Origin: VFMC01 sp040398525
GTDB taxonomy: Bacteria > Actinomycetota > Acidimicrobiia > Acidimicrobiales > Ilumatobacteraceae
Assembly: GCA_040398525.1 (NCBI GenBank)
Contig: JBBATY010000010.1
Coordinates: forward strand, 28,202 to 92,201
Direction: 5' to 3'
DNA length: 64,000 nucleotides
The position numbers and the translations under genes are program-made. The notes beneath the pieces were generated by a model, which saw only the letters and a list, made by a program, of their open reading frames with translations, had not been told where the DNA came from and made no database searches. Shown here one piece after another: positions 30,219 through 38,947 of the stretch (the first letter of the stretch is position 1; every line of letters begins with the position of its first letter).

Positions 30219-31583
30219 GTGACCGAACGCCTGCTGCTGCGCAACCCCGCCACCGCCGAACCGCTCCGCGAGGTCGACCTCGCCCAGGCGGCCGACGTCG
30301 ATCGGGCGATCGCCCGCGCCGCAGCGGCCGGGCCTGCCTGGCGTGCCGTCGCTCCGGCCGATCGGGCCCGGCTGATGCGTCGCTTCGCCGACACCGTGGC
30401 TGCGCACGCCGACGAGTTGGCGGCTATCGAGACGGCGAACATGGGCATGCCGATCGGCAGCAGCACGTGGTGCGCGAACGCCGTGGCCGATGTGCTGCAC
30501 TACTTCGCCGGTGCCGTCGACAAGCACACCGGTAGCACTATCCCGGTGGCCGGGGGTGTCGACGTGACCTTCCACGAGCCCCTCGGCGTGGTGGGCTTGA
30601 TCACGCCCTGGAACTTCCCGATGCTGATGGCCTCGTGGAAGATCGGCCCGGCGCTCGCCACCGGCAACACCGCAGTGCTGAAGCCGGCCGAGATCACCCC
30701 ACTCACCACGATGCGCCTCGCCGAGCTCGCGCTCGAGGCCGGCATCCCCGAAGGGGTGCTCGAGGTGGTGGTGGGCACCGGTCCGGTGGCCGGTTGGCGC
30801 CTGGTCGAGCACCCGCTGGTGCGCAAGGTTGCCTTCACCGGCTCGACAGCCGTGGGCAAGCGGATCATGGCGGGCTGCGCCGACCAGGTGAAGCGCGTCA
30901 CCCTCGAGCTCGGTGGCAAGAGCGCCAACATCGTCTTCGCGGACGCGGATGTCGATGCTGCCGCGGCCGCCGCCCCGGGCGCCGTGTTCGACAACTCCGG
31001 CCAGGACTGCTGCGCGCGCAGCCGCGTGCTGGTGCAGCGCTCGGTGCTCGACCGCTTCCTCGAGGGTTTCGTCGCCGCATCGGCGGCGTTCACGGTGGGC
31101 GACCCGATGGCCGCAGGCACTGCGATGGGGCCGCTCGTCACCGAGGCCCACCTCGCCCGTGTGCGCTCGTTCACCGACGGCCTCGACACCGTGTTCACCG
31201 GTGCGGCGCCGGAGGGGCCCGGCTACTGGCACCCGGTGATGATCGCCCTGGCCGACGACCAGTCGGCGCGCATCTGTCGCGACGAGGTGTTCGGTCCGGT
31301 GGCCGTGGTGATCCCGTTCGACGACGAGGCCGACGCGATCGCCATCTGCAACGACAGCGACTACGGCCTGTCCGGCTCCATCTGGACCGGCGACGGCTCG
31401 CGGGCGATGCGCGTCGCGCGGGCGATGGAGGCCGGCACGATCAGCGTCAACTCGAACAGCTCGGTGCGGTACTCGACCCCGTTCGGCGGCTTCAAGCAGA
31501 GCGGCCTCGGTCGCGAGCACTCGATGGCCGTGCTCGACCACTACACCGAGCTGAAGAACGTCTTCATCGCCACCGGCGCCTGA
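30219..31583 (+). CDS. NAD(P)-dependent aldehyde dehydrogenase
   Basis: 454 residues, ALDH superfamily. Oxidises an aldehyde to its acid. Cofactor loop FTGSTAVGKRI, catalytic Glu in LELGGKSANIVF, catalytic Cys in NSGQDCCARSRV (two adjacent Cys), WNFPMLMASWKIGPAL, and the C-terminal FGGFKQSGLGRE. Closest in feel to betaine-aldehyde, gamma-aminobutyraldehyde or gamma-glutamyl-gamma-aminobutyraldehyde dehydrogenases. The neighbours (PuuD-like hydrolases and an APC permease) favour an aminoaldehyde substrate, but specificity cannot be read from the sequence. GTG start supported by the -10-like box 6 bases upstream. Confidence 0.9.
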   Translation: MTERLLLRNPATAEPLREVDLAQAADVDRAIARAAAAGPAWRAVAPADRARLMRRFADTVAAHADELAAIETANMGMPIGSSTWCANAVADVLHYFAGAVDKHTGSTIPVAGGVDVTFHEPLGVVGLITPWNFPMLMASWKIGPALATGNTAVLKPAEITPLTTMRLAELALEAGIPEGVLEVVVGTGPVAGWRLVEHPLVRKVAFTGSTAVGKRIMAGCADQVKRVTLELGGKSANIVFADADVDAAAAAAPGAVFDNSGQDCCARSRVLVQRSVLDRFLEGFVAASAAFTVGDPMAAGTAMGPLVTEAHLARVRSFTDGLDTVFTGAAPEGPGYWHPVMIALADDQSARICRDEVFGPVAVVIPFDDEADAIAICNDSDYGLSGSIWTGDGSRAMRVARAMEAGTISVNSNSSVRYSTPFGGFKQSGLGREHSMAVLDHYTELKNVFIATGA

Positions 31584-31604
31584 CGTCGCCGCAGGCCCGC
31601 CACG

Positions 31605-31619
31605 CGGGGAGAAGCCCCG
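31605..31619 (+). terminator. Weak hairpin after aldehyde dehydrogenase gene
   Basis: CGGGG-AGAAG-CCCCG, a 5-bp stem with 5-base loop 22 bases after the stop, no T tract. It could end the dehydrogenase transcript before the permease operator; low confidence. Confidence 0.25.
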
Positions 31620-31627
31620 ACGGCACG

Positions 31628-31650
31628 TTTGTGAATGTGTGATTCACAAA
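31628..31650. promoter_or_regulatory. Perfect 9-bp inverted repeat: probable operator of the permease gene
   Basis: TTTGTGAAT, 5-base spacer, ATTCACAAA. AT-rich in a GC-rich region and just upstream of a TAGAAC -10-like box (31655-31660), so a dimeric regulator bound here would cover the -35 region. It lies 86 bases before the permease start. The half-site spacing (9 bases between TGTGA and TCACA) is not that of a CRP site. The regulator is unknown; none is encoded nearby. Confidence 0.65.
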
Positions 31651-31654
31651 GGTG

Positions 31655-31660
31655 CTAGAA
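31655..31660 (+). promoter_or_regulatory. Possible -10 box of permease gene
   Basis: TAGAAC, in an extended TGCTAGAAC context, four bases after the palindrome. It would give a leader of about 70 bases containing the GGAGGGGAAG ribosome-binding region just before the ATG. Confidence 0.35.
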
Positions 31661-31735
31661 CTGCGCGGCGCGACGGGGAGCTCGTGACTGGGCACACCGG
31701 CACGCATCATTGGGGACCTACTTGCGGAGGGGAAG

Positions 31736-33370
31736 ATGTCCGACATCGTCGACGCAGATCGTGAGCATCTGCATTCACTTGGGTATGCGCAAGAGCTGAA
31801 ACGGGGCATGAGCACGTTCAGCAACTTTGCGATCAGCTTCTCGATCATCTCGATCCTGGCGGGGGGCATGACGAGCTTCTGGCTCGGCATGGTCACGAGC
31901 GGACCGAGAGTGATCACGCTGGGCTGGATCATCGTCGGCTTCTTCGCGCTGCTCGTCGGCATGGCGATGGGTGAGATCTGCTCGGCGTATCCCACCGCCG
32001 GTGGCCTCTACTACTGGTCTGCGAAGCTGGCCAGGAAGAACGCGGCTGCGTGGAGCTGGTTCACCGGCTACTTCAACCTGATCGGGCAGATCGGCGTGAT
32101 CGCCTCGGTCGACTACGCACTCTCGGTCTTCATCGGCTACTTCATCCGCATGTTCGACGACAGTTTCTCGCTTTCGTCGGGGAACATCTACGTCATCTTC
32201 CTGTGCGTGCTGTTCGTCCACGGGCTGCTGAACACCTTCGGCGTGAGCCTCGTCAAGCTGCTCGGCAACATCAGCGTGTGGTGGCATGTCGTCGGTGTCG
32301 TGATCATCGCAGCAGTGCTGTTCGTCGCACCGACCAACACCCGTGGGATCGGCGGCGTCTTCGATGAGGCTCCGCCAGGCCTGACGGGTTGGACCGGTGG
32401 CGGCTTCGTGACCGTGTACCTCTTCTGCCTGGGGCTGCTTCTCGCCCAGTACACGATCACCGGCTTCGACGCCTCGGCCCACGTGAGCGAGGAGACCGTC
32501 GGTGCCCGCACCGAGGCACCGAAGGCCATCGTGCGGTCGATCTACATCTCGGCCATCGCCGCCCTGGTGATGAACGTTGCGATGATCGCCGCGCTACCCA
32601 AGAAGGGCGACGTCGACAAGTACTCGGCGATCGCCTTCGGCGGCGAGGGTGATGCGTTCCTGGTGAACGCGGCACCGCGTCTGATCTCGAGCGCTGTCGG
32701 CGAAACGGCAGCGAAGTTGCTGATCCTGATCGCGATCGTCGGCCAGTTCTTCTGCGGCCTTGCGTCGGTCACGGCGAACAGCCGGATGATCTACGCATTC
32801 AGCCGCGATGGCGCGCTGCCCGGGTCGAAGTTCTGGCACAAGATCAACAAGAAGACCCGCACGCCGACGAACTCGGTGTGGCTCGGCGTCGTGCTGTCGG
32901 CCATCGTGGGTCTGTTGTCGCTCTACCAGAAGGGCGGCTACTCGACCGCATTCTTCGCCCTCACCGGCATCTGCGTGATCGGTCTGTACATCTCGTACGC
33001 CATTCCCATCTTCCTCCGTCTCAGGAACCCAAACTTCGTGCCGGGGCCGTGGAACCTGAAGGGGCGCCACAAGCTCGTCGGCTGGACCTCGCTGGCGTGG
33101 ATCGGGTTCATCTCGGTGCTGTTCGTGGCGCCACTGTTCCGGCCGTTCTGGCCCATCTGGGGAGACAAGAACGAGTTCGCCGAGGGCTTCTACCGAGTGA
33201 ACAACTTCAACTTCACCGGCCCGCTGATCCTGCTCTCGGCGCTCTTCGTGGTGCTGTACTGGCAGCTCAGCGGCAAGAAGTGGTTCACCGGTCCCAAGGT
33301 GCAGGGCTCGCCCGAGGAGTTGGCGGCGATCGAGCGCGAGCTCGATGCGCTCGAGAAGGGCACCCTCTGA
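31736..33370 (+). CDS. APC-family amino acid/polyamine/choline permease (ACT subfamily)
   Basis: 544 residues, about 12 hydrophobic helices. The N-terminus DREHLHSLGYAQELKRGMS followed by FSNFAISFSIISILAGG is typical of the amino acid/choline transporter (BAT1/GABA permease) group, as is GEICSAYPTAGGLYYWSAKLA. The inside loop ANSRMIYAFSRDGALPGS is another family signature. A charged C-terminal tail ends EKGTL. Likely imports GABA, another amino acid, a polyamine or choline; the aldehyde dehydrogenase and hydrolases next door favour the first or third. Preceded by a palindromic operator and followed by a strong hairpin, so it is probably a monocistronic regulated gene. Confidence 0.9.
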   Translation: MSDIVDADREHLHSLGYAQELKRGMSTFSNFAISFSIISILAGGMTSFWLGMVTSGPRVITLGWIIVGFFALLVGMAMGEICSAYPTAGGLYYWSAKLARKNAAAWSWFTGYFNLIGQIGVIASVDYALSVFIGYFIRMFDDSFSLSSGNIYVIFLCVLFVHGLLNTFGVSLVKLLGNISVWWHVVGVVIIAAVLFVAPTNTRGIGGVFDEAPPGLTGWTGGGFVTVYLFCLGLLLAQYTITGFDASAHVSEETVGARTEAPKAIVRSIYISAIAALVMNVAMIAALPKKGDVDKYSAIAFGGEGDAFLVNAAPRLISSAVGETAAKLLILIAIVGQFFCGLASVTANSRMIYAFSRDGALPGSKFWHKINKKTRTPTNSVWLGVVLSAIVGLLSLYQKGGYSTAFFALTGICVIGLYISYAIPIFLRLRNPNFVPGPWNLKGRHKLVGWTSLAWIGFISVLFVAPLFRPFWPIWGDKNEFAEGFYRVNNFNFTGPLILLSALFVVLYWQLSGKKWFTGPKVQGSPEELAAIERELDALEKGTL

Positions 33371-33393
33371 CCCGGATCGGTCGCGGATGACGA

Positions 33394-33424
33394 CGAGGGG
33401 CCGGTCCGTCGGGCCGGCCCCTCG
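33394..33424 (+). terminator. GC-rich hairpin terminator after permease gene
   Basis: A perfect 11-bp stem, CGAGGGGCCGG with CCGGCCCCTCG, around a 9-base loop, 24 bases after the permease stop. There is no T tract, as is common for high-GC actinobacterial terminators. Confidence 0.65.
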
Positions 33425-33477
33425 CGCGTCCCGGCCCAGGCCCGCGCCGGGCTGCGTGTCGCCCGCGGCCGACGACC

Positions 33478-33483
33478 TAGCGT
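33478..33483 (+). promoter_or_regulatory. Predicted -10 box of amidotransferase gene (leaderless)
   Basis: TAGCGT, 7 bases before the ATG at 33491, following the permease terminator. It supports that ATG over the in-frame GTG nine bases upstream. Confidence 0.5.
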
Positions 33484-33490
33484 GGGGGCG

Positions 33491-34171
33491 ATGCGCGCCC
33501 TGCTGATCGCCAACGCTGTCGACGCCGACCCGGGGTTCGTCGGCGAACGGTTCCGCCACCACGGCTTCGCGTTCACCGAGTGCCATCGCGAGCACGTCGA
33601 CGAGTGGTCCGAGCTCGACGGCCACGACCTCGTGCTGCTGCTCGGCAGCGAGTGGAGCGTCTACTGGCCCGAGGTCGCCCACCCGGTGGCCGCCGAGTCG
33701 GCCCTCGTGCGCGAGGCACAACGTCGTGGCATCCCGCAGTTCGGCATCTGCTACGGCAGCCAGATGCTCGCCCATTCGCTCGGCGGCACGGTCGAGCGGG
33801 CTCGCGAGCCGGAGATCGGTTGGTACGACGTGGTGACCGATCTGCCGGAGCACATCGCCGCTGGCCCGTGGATGCAGTGGCACGGTGATGTCGTCACGGT
33901 GCCGGCGGGGGCGGTCGAGCTGGCCCGCAGCCCGGTCGGCCCCCAGGCTTGGCACCTCGGGCGCAGCTTCGCCACCCAGTTCCACCCGGAAGCCACCGAG
34001 ACGATGATCAGCCGGTGGGCGCACGGGGGCGGAGCAGCCGAGCTCGAGCGCTTCGGTGGCACCGTCGACGGCCTCATCGCCGACACCCGGGCCAACGTCC
34101 GCACGAGCCGCGAGCACGCCGAGCACCTCGTCGACTGGTTCCTCGCCGAGGTCGCCGGCACTGCCCGATGA
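33491..34171 (+). CDS. Class I glutamine amidotransferase-like protein (GMP synthase-type GATase)
   Basis: 226 residues. Class I glutamine amidotransferase fold: VLLLGSEWSVYW before the active site, nucleophile Cys in GICYGSQMLAHSLGG, and His/Glu in FATQFHPEATE. The C-terminal helix region (ANVRTSREHAEHLVDWFL) resembles stand-alone GuaA-like amidotransferases that hydrolyse or transfer gamma-glutamyl groups. Together with the two PuuD-like genes this makes three related hydrolases within 5.5 kb. The substrate is unknown. Its own -10-like box suggests separate transcription. Confidence 0.82.
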   Translation: MRALLIANAVDADPGFVGERFRHHGFAFTECHREHVDEWSELDGHDLVLLLGSEWSVYWPEVAHPVAAESALVREAQRRGIPQFGICYGSQMLAHSLGGTVERAREPEIGWYDVVTDLPEHIAAGPWMQWHGDVVTVPAGAVELARSPVGPQAWHLGRSFATQFHPEATETMISRWAHGGGAAELERFGGTVDGLIADTRANVRTSREHAEHLVDWFLAEVAGTAR

Positions 34172-34236
34172 GCCCGGCCCTGCGGACCGGATGTGACGAG
34201 CTCGTGTCGGAGACGTCCGCACCTCCGTCCGACAAG

Positions 34237-34242
34237 TACAGT
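34237..34242 (+). promoter_or_regulatory. Predicted -10 box of the mrp operon
   Basis: TACAGT, 8 bases before a GTG that opens an 8-codon reading frame (34251-34277) and 50 bases before the mrpA ATG. Confidence 0.42.
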
Positions 34243-34250
34243 CCTCGCCG

Positions 34251-34277
34251 GTGAGCCGGGAAGCCTGGTCGGCGTGA
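34251..34277 (+). other. Possible 8-codon leader peptide upstream of mrpA
   Basis: GTG-initiated frame encoding VSREAWSA and ending in TGA 14 bases before the mrpA ATG. It sits at leaderless distance (8 bases) from a TACAGT box. It could be a chance frame; if translated, it might control ribosome delivery to mrpA, which lacks a clear Shine-Dalgarno sequence. Confidence 0.3.
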
Positions 34278-34291
34278 CTTCGTAGACCTCC

Positions 34292-36610
34292 ATGTTCGTT
34301 CTTCTCGCCCTCCACGCCGTCGCTGCGACGGTCGCCCTCGCCGGGCCGCGCCGTCGGCCGTTGCTCGGTGCCGCGCTCGGCCTCGCGGTCTTCGCCGCCA
34401 CGGCGATCACCTGCGCGGTGCTCGGCGTGGGTGCCGCAACACCCCGCAGCGAGAACTGGGCCTGGGTCGACGAGCTCGGCTTGATGATCAGCCTGCAGCT
34501 CGACGGCTTCGCCGTGCTGATGCTGCTGCTCGTGTCGGTGCTCGGCTTCGCCGTGCTCGCCTACTCCATCTCCTACTTCGACCACGACGAGACCTTCCGT
34601 CGCTTCGTCGGGCTGTTCATCGCCTTCGCCGGGGCGATGACCGGGCTGGTGCTGAGCGCCGACCTGTTCACGATGTTCGTGTTCTGGGAGCTCACCTCGG
34701 TGTGCTCGTTCCTGCTGATCGGCCTGAACGACAAGTCGGCGACGGCTCGGGCCAGCGCACTGCGCGCCCTGCTCGTCACGGGTGCTGGTGGGCTGTGCCT
34801 GCTGGGCGGCGTCGGTGTCTTCCAGGTGGTGGCCGGCACCAGCTCGTTCGCCGAGCTCGCCGCGGCCCCGCCGTCGGGCACGGCGATCACCGTGGCGCTG
34901 GTGCTGGTGCTGATGGGTGCGTTCACCAAGTCGGCCCAGTTCCCGTTCCACTTCTGGTTGCCGGGCGCGATGGCCGCACCGACGCCGGTGAGCGCCTACC
35001 TCCACTCGGCGACGATGGTGAAGGCCGGCATCGTGCTGATGGCCCGCATGGCACCGATCTTCGGTGATGTCGAGGTGTGGCGCTGGCTGGTCGTGCTGTG
35101 CGGTGGCACGACGATGCTGATCGGTGGGGCACGGGCAATGCGCCAGACCGACGCCAAGCTGCTGTTGGCCCACAGCACGGTGTCGCAGCTCGGCTTCCTC
35201 ACCATCCTCGTCGGCCTCGGTCTGCCGGGCGCAACCTACGCGGGCGTCGCCCATCTGCTGGCGCACGCTGTGTTCAAAGCGGGCCTGTTCCTCGGCGTCG
35301 GTGTGGTCGACCATGCGACGGGCACGCGCGACATCCGCGAGCTGCGCGGCGTCGGCCGGCAGATGCCCGTGGTGGCAGTGCTATTCGGGCTGGCTGCGGC
35401 ATCGATGGCGGGGCTGATCCCGTTGTTCGGCTTCGCCACCAAGGAGAAGGCGCTGGTCGCGCTCCTCCACGCCGACGACGAGGCCGGTGCGGTGGGCACC
35501 GTGGCGCTCGCCTTCGTGGTGGTGGGTGCCGTGCTGTCGGCCGCCTACAGCGTGCGGCTGGTGGTCGGGATGTTCGGCGACAAGCGCACCGGCGCAGGTG
35601 ACGCCCACCCGACGCACATCCACCACGGCCCCGGTGCGTTGCTGGTCGCCCCGGTCGCGGCCTGTGCCGTGGCGTCGCTCGGCGCCGGGTTGTTCGCCGG
35701 TGTCGTGGGCGGGTGGCTGCTGGCCCCAGCCTCATCGCTCGACCCTGTGGCCAGCGGCAAGCTGGCGCTGTGGCCGGGGGTCAACACAGCCCTGTTGATC
35801 TCGCTCGCCGTGCTGGCCGTCGGTGCCGTGGTCGGGTGGAAGACGCCCCTCGAGCCCGGCACCTGGCGTGTCCCGTTGTCGGGGGAGCGGGCCTATCAGT
35901 TCCTCCTCGACGGGCTGCTCGACGGCTCGCGACGGATCACCGCGATCAGCCAGAGCGGATCGCTGATCGTCTACCTCGCCGTGGTGTGCGGCATCGTCGC
36001 CGTGGCGATGCTGAGCGGCATCCTGCTCGACCCGGGCGCTGGTCTCGGTGAGCTCGTGGTGGCCGACTCGATCACCCAGGCCGTGGTGGTGGTGCTCGCC
36101 ATCGGGTGTGCGCTCGCCGTGGTGCTGACCCGGTACCGGTTCATGTCGGCGCTCCTCCTCGGCGGGGTCGGCTTCGGCTGCGCCGTCATCTTCGCCCTCT
36201 ACGGAGCTCCCGATCTTGCCCTCACCCAGATCCTCGTCGAGACGCTGACGATCGTGGTGTTCCTGCTCGCGCTGCGCCAGATGCCGCGACGCTTCGAACC
36301 CGCCCCGTCGTGGGCGCCTCGCACGTTGCGCATCGGGATCGCTACGGCGGTCGGCGTCACTGCTGCGCTGTTCATGGTGATGGCCTCGTCGGCGCGGACT
36401 GCCCCGTCGAGTGGCGAGGTCTACGCGGAACTGTCCGAGCCGGAGGCCGGGGGACGCAACATCGTCAACGTCATCCTGGTCGACTTCCGTGGCTGGGACA
36501 CGATGGGCGAGATCACCGTGCTCGCCGTCGCGGCCCTCGGCGTGGTGAACCTGGTGCGCATGGCCCATCGCGCCGGCCGTCGCAACAGCCCGGACGAGGT
36601 GGCGTCGTGA
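34292..36610 (+). CDS. mrpA: Mrp (Mnh) cation/proton antiporter subunit A
   Basis: 772 residues, the large NuoL-like subunit of the Mrp antiporter. Glu in FVFWELTSVCSFLLIG and Lys in FTKSAQFPFHFWLPGAMAAP are the proton-path residues shared with complex I. The C-terminal 200 residues are the MrpA-specific extension (DUF4040/MnhB-related helices), including ALYGAPDLALTQILVETL and ending with NVILVDFRGWDTMGEITVLA. Length is typical of single-chain MrpA. ATG at 34292 is the first start in the frame. First gene of a complete mrpABCDEFG operon with four-base overlaps at every junction. Drives Na+ (or other cation) export by proton influx. Confidence 0.97.
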   Translation: MFVLLALHAVAATVALAGPRRRPLLGAALGLAVFAATAITCAVLGVGAATPRSENWAWVDELGLMISLQLDGFAVLMLLLVSVLGFAVLAYSISYFDHDETFRRFVGLFIAFAGAMTGLVLSADLFTMFVFWELTSVCSFLLIGLNDKSATARASALRALLVTGAGGLCLLGGVGVFQVVAGTSSFAELAAAPPSGTAITVALVLVLMGAFTKSAQFPFHFWLPGAMAAPTPVSAYLHSATMVKAGIVLMARMAPIFGDVEVWRWLVVLCGGTTMLIGGARAMRQTDAKLLLAHSTVSQLGFLTILVGLGLPGATYAGVAHLLAHAVFKAGLFLGVGVVDHATGTRDIRELRGVGRQMPVVAVLFGLAAASMAGLIPLFGFATKEKALVALLHADDEAGAVGTVALAFVVVGAVLSAAYSVRLVVGMFGDKRTGAGDAHPTHIHHGPGALLVAPVAACAVASLGAGLFAGVVGGWLLAPASSLDPVASGKLALWPGVNTALLISLAVLAVGAVVGWKTPLEPGTWRVPLSGERAYQFLLDGLLDGSRRITAISQSGSLIVYLAVVCGIVAVAMLSGILLDPGAGLGELVVADSITQAVVVVLAIGCALAVVLTRYRFMSALLLGGVGFGCAVIFALYGAPDLALTQILVETLTIVVFLLALRQMPRRFEPAPSWAPRTLRIGIATAVGVTAALFMVMASSARTAPSSGEVYAELSEPEAGGRNIVNVILVDFRGWDTMGEITVLAVAALGVVNLVRMAHRAGRRNSPDEVAS

Positions 36611-37074
36611 TCGGCCGTCGCTCGGTGATCCTCGACGAGGCCGACCGCTGGCTGTTCCACGTGATCCTGCTCGTCTCGGTGTACGTCACCTTCCGGGGCC
36701 ACAACGCGCCGGGCGGTGGGTTCGCCGGTGGCCTGATCGCCGGGTGCGCGTTCGTGCTGCGGTTCCTCACCCACGGCTCGGCCCGCGTGGCGCAGGCGCT
36801 GCGCGTGGCCCCGACGACGCTGATCGGCGCAGGCATGCTGCTGTCGATCGTTACGGCGGCCGCACCGCTGCTCGGCGGCGACCCGCTCATCGAGTCGACC
36901 ATCTGGAAGTTCGACCTCCCCGCCATCGGGCAGGTGAAGCTGGTGTCGTCGTCGATCTTCGACCTCGGTGTCTACGCGCTGGTGGTCGGTGTGGTCGTGG
37001 CCGTGCTGCTGGCATTGGGGTCGGACGCCGCGGCCGAAGTGGGCGACGACGGGCACGCCGAGGTGCCGACGTGA
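36607..37074 (+). CDS. mrpB: Mrp antiporter subunit B
   Basis: 155 residues, MnhB family, four helices. The signature FRGHNAPGGGFAGGLIAG is present near residue 34, and the end of the conserved part reads SSSIFDLGVYALVVGVV. GTG start inside the mrpA stop (GTGA). Acidic C-terminal tail. Confidence 0.95.
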   Translation: MIGRRSVILDEADRWLFHVILLVSVYVTFRGHNAPGGGFAGGLIAGCAFVLRFLTHGSARVAQALRVAPTTLIGAGMLLSIVTAAAPLLGGDPLIESTIWKFDLPAIGQVKLVSSSIFDLGVYALVVGVVVAVLLALGSDAAAEVGDDGHAEVPT

Positions 37075-37469
37075 GCGCCGCGCTCGTGCTGCTCGTGGCG
37101 GTGCTGTTCTCGGCCGGCACGTACCTGCTGATGCATCGCTCGCTCACGCGCATCGTGCTCGGTGTGGGCCTGCTGGGCAACGGGGTGAACGTGCTGATCG
37201 TCACCTCCGGCAGCCGCCCCGGCGCGGCCCCGATCATCGGTCGCGACGGCACCCCCACCGACTCGGTGCCCCAGGCGCTGGTGCTCACCGCGATCGTGAT
37301 CGGCTTCGCCCTCGTGTCGTTCCTGGTCGCGCTCGCCTGGCGCAACTGGACGATCGACGGCAACGACTCGGTCGAGGACGATGTCGAGGATCGCCGCGTC
37401 GCCCGCGAGGAGGCGGCGCTCGAGGCTGGTCGCGGCGATGTCGCCCATCACGAGGACGTCGAGCCGTGA
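37071..37469 (+). CDS. mrpC: Mrp antiporter subunit C
   Basis: 132 residues, NuoK-like three-helix subunit. Conserved regions GTYLLMHRSLTRIVLGVGLL, GNGVNVLIV, and DSVPQALVLTAIVIGFALVS. It has a charged cytoplasmic tail of about 30 residues after the third helix (VEDRRVAREEAALEAG). GTG start overlapping mrpB by four bases. Confidence 0.95.
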   Translation: MSAALVLLVAVLFSAGTYLLMHRSLTRIVLGVGLLGNGVNVLIVTSGSRPGAAPIIGRDGTPTDSVPQALVLTAIVIGFALVSFLVALAWRNWTIDGNDSVEDDVEDRRVAREEAALEAGRGDVAHHEDVEP

Positions 37470-38947
37470 ACGTGTGGCTCGCCCTCCCCCTGACTGCACC
37501 GCTCATCGGCGCGGCGCTGTCGATCATCGTCCGTCGCCTGATGGTGCAGCGCGCGATCAGCTTCGTGGCGCTCGCCACGTCGCTGGTGGCAGCCACGGTG
37601 GTGGTCGCTCGTGTGGCGATCGACGACGAGGTGCTCGTCACCCGGCTCGCCGGCTGGCCGGCCGCGGTGGCGATCACGCTGGTGGCCGACCGCCTGTCGG
37701 CGTTGCTGCTGGTGGTGGCGGTGGTGGTGCTGTGCGTCGTGCTCGCCTTCGCGATCGGTCAGCGGGCCACCGACGAGCGGTCGACCTTCTACCACCCGAC
37801 CTATTTGGTGCTCGCCGCCGGCATCGCCCAGGCGTTCCTGGCGGGCGACCTGTTCAACCTGTTCGTCGCCTTCGAGCTGCTGTTGATGGCCAGCTACGTG
37901 CTGCTCACCCTCGAAGGGACCGATGCCCAGATCCGCTCGGGCACCACCTACGTGGTGCTCAACGTCGTCGAGTCGATCGTGCTGCTCACCGCGGTCGGCC
38001 TGGTGTTCGCCGCGACGGGCACGGTGAGCATGGCCGAGCTTCCCGCGCGGTTCGCCGAACTGCCCGACGGTGTGCGCACCGGGCTGAACCTGCTCCTGCT
38101 CGTGGCGTTCGGCATCAAGGCGGCCGTGTTCCCGCTGTTCTTCTGGCTGCCCGACGCCTACCCGACGGCGCCGAGCTCGGTGACGGCTGTGTTCGCGGGC
38201 CTGCTCACCAAGGTCGGGGTCTACGCGATGCTGCGCACCCAGACGCTGCTGTTCCCCGGAGGGTTCGACACGCTGCTCGTCGTCGTCGCCGGGCTGACGA
38301 TGATCGTCGGTGTGCTCGGTGCGATCTCGCACGCCGAGATGAAGCGGATCCTGAGCTTCCACATCGTCAGCCAGATCGGGTACATGGTGATGGGCATCGG
38401 CTTGGGCGGCGAGGCCGCGCTGGCGGCGACGGTGTTCTACCTGCTGCACCACATCCCGGTGAAGAGCTCGCTGTTCCTCGTGCAGGGGGTGATCGAGCGC
38501 GAGACCGGCACCAGCGCCTTCGACAAGGTGGGGGGTCTCGCCCGGCGCTCGGGTGTGCTGGCCGTGCTGTTCCTGATCCCGGCGCTCAGCCTCGCCGGCC
38601 TTCCCCCGTTCTCGGGGTTCCTCGCCAAGTTCGCGCTCGTCCGCGCCGGTCTCGACGCCGAGCAGTACGTCATCGTCGCCGTGGCGCTGGCCGGCAGCCT
38701 GCTGACGCTCGTGTCGATGACCAAGATCTGGACCGGTGTGTTCTGGGGTGAGGTGCGTCCCGAGCCGCCGGAGGGTCGGGTCGGCGTGCTGCGCCACCAC
38801 CGGGCGATGACGACTGCGACGGTCGTGATGATCGCCGGCACCGTCGCCATCGCGGCGCTCGCTGGCCCGCTCTACCACTACGCCACCAAGGCGGGCGCAC
38901 AGTTGGTCGACCCGTCGATCTATGTCGAGGCGGTGCTCGGGTCGTGA
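37466..38947 (+). CDS. mrpD: Mrp antiporter subunit D
   Basis: 493 residues, NuoM/N-like antiporter subunit. Proton-path Glu in LFVAFELLLMASYVLLTLE and Lys in AFGIKAAVFPLFFWLPDAYP; PSSVTAVFAGLLTKVGVYAM follows as in the family. Fourteen or so hydrophobic helices. GTG start overlapping mrpC; its stop overlaps the mrpE start by four bases. Confidence 0.96.
   Translation: MNVWLALPLTAPLIGAALSIIVRRLMVQRAISFVALATSLVAATVVVARVAIDDEVLVTRLAGWPAAVAITLVADRLSALLLVVAVVVLCVVLAFAIGQRATDERSTFYHPTYLVLAAGIAQAFLAGDLFNLFVAFELLLMASYVLLTLEGTDAQIRSGTTYVVLNVVESIVLLTAVGLVFAATGTVSMAELPARFAELPDGVRTGLNLLLLVAFGIKAAVFPLFFWLPDAYPTAPSSVTAVFAGLLTKVGVYAMLRTQTLLFPGGFDTLLVVVAGLTMIVGVLGAISHAEMKRILSFHIVSQIGYMVMGIGLGGEAALAATVFYLLHHIPVKSSLFLVQGVIERETGTSAFDKVGGLARRSGVLAVLFLIPALSLAGLPPFSGFLAKFALVRAGLDAEQYVIVAVALAGSLLTLVSMTKIWTGVFWGEVRPEPPEGRVGVLRHHRAMTTATVVMIAGTVAIAALAGPLYHYATKAGAQLVDPSIYVEAVLGS

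Noticed and set aside
31628..31650. Palindrome as a CRP/FNR-type site
   Set aside because: The TGTGA and TCACA half-sites are 9 bases apart, not 6, and no FNR-like TTGAT half-sites are present. Kept as an operator for an unknown regulator.
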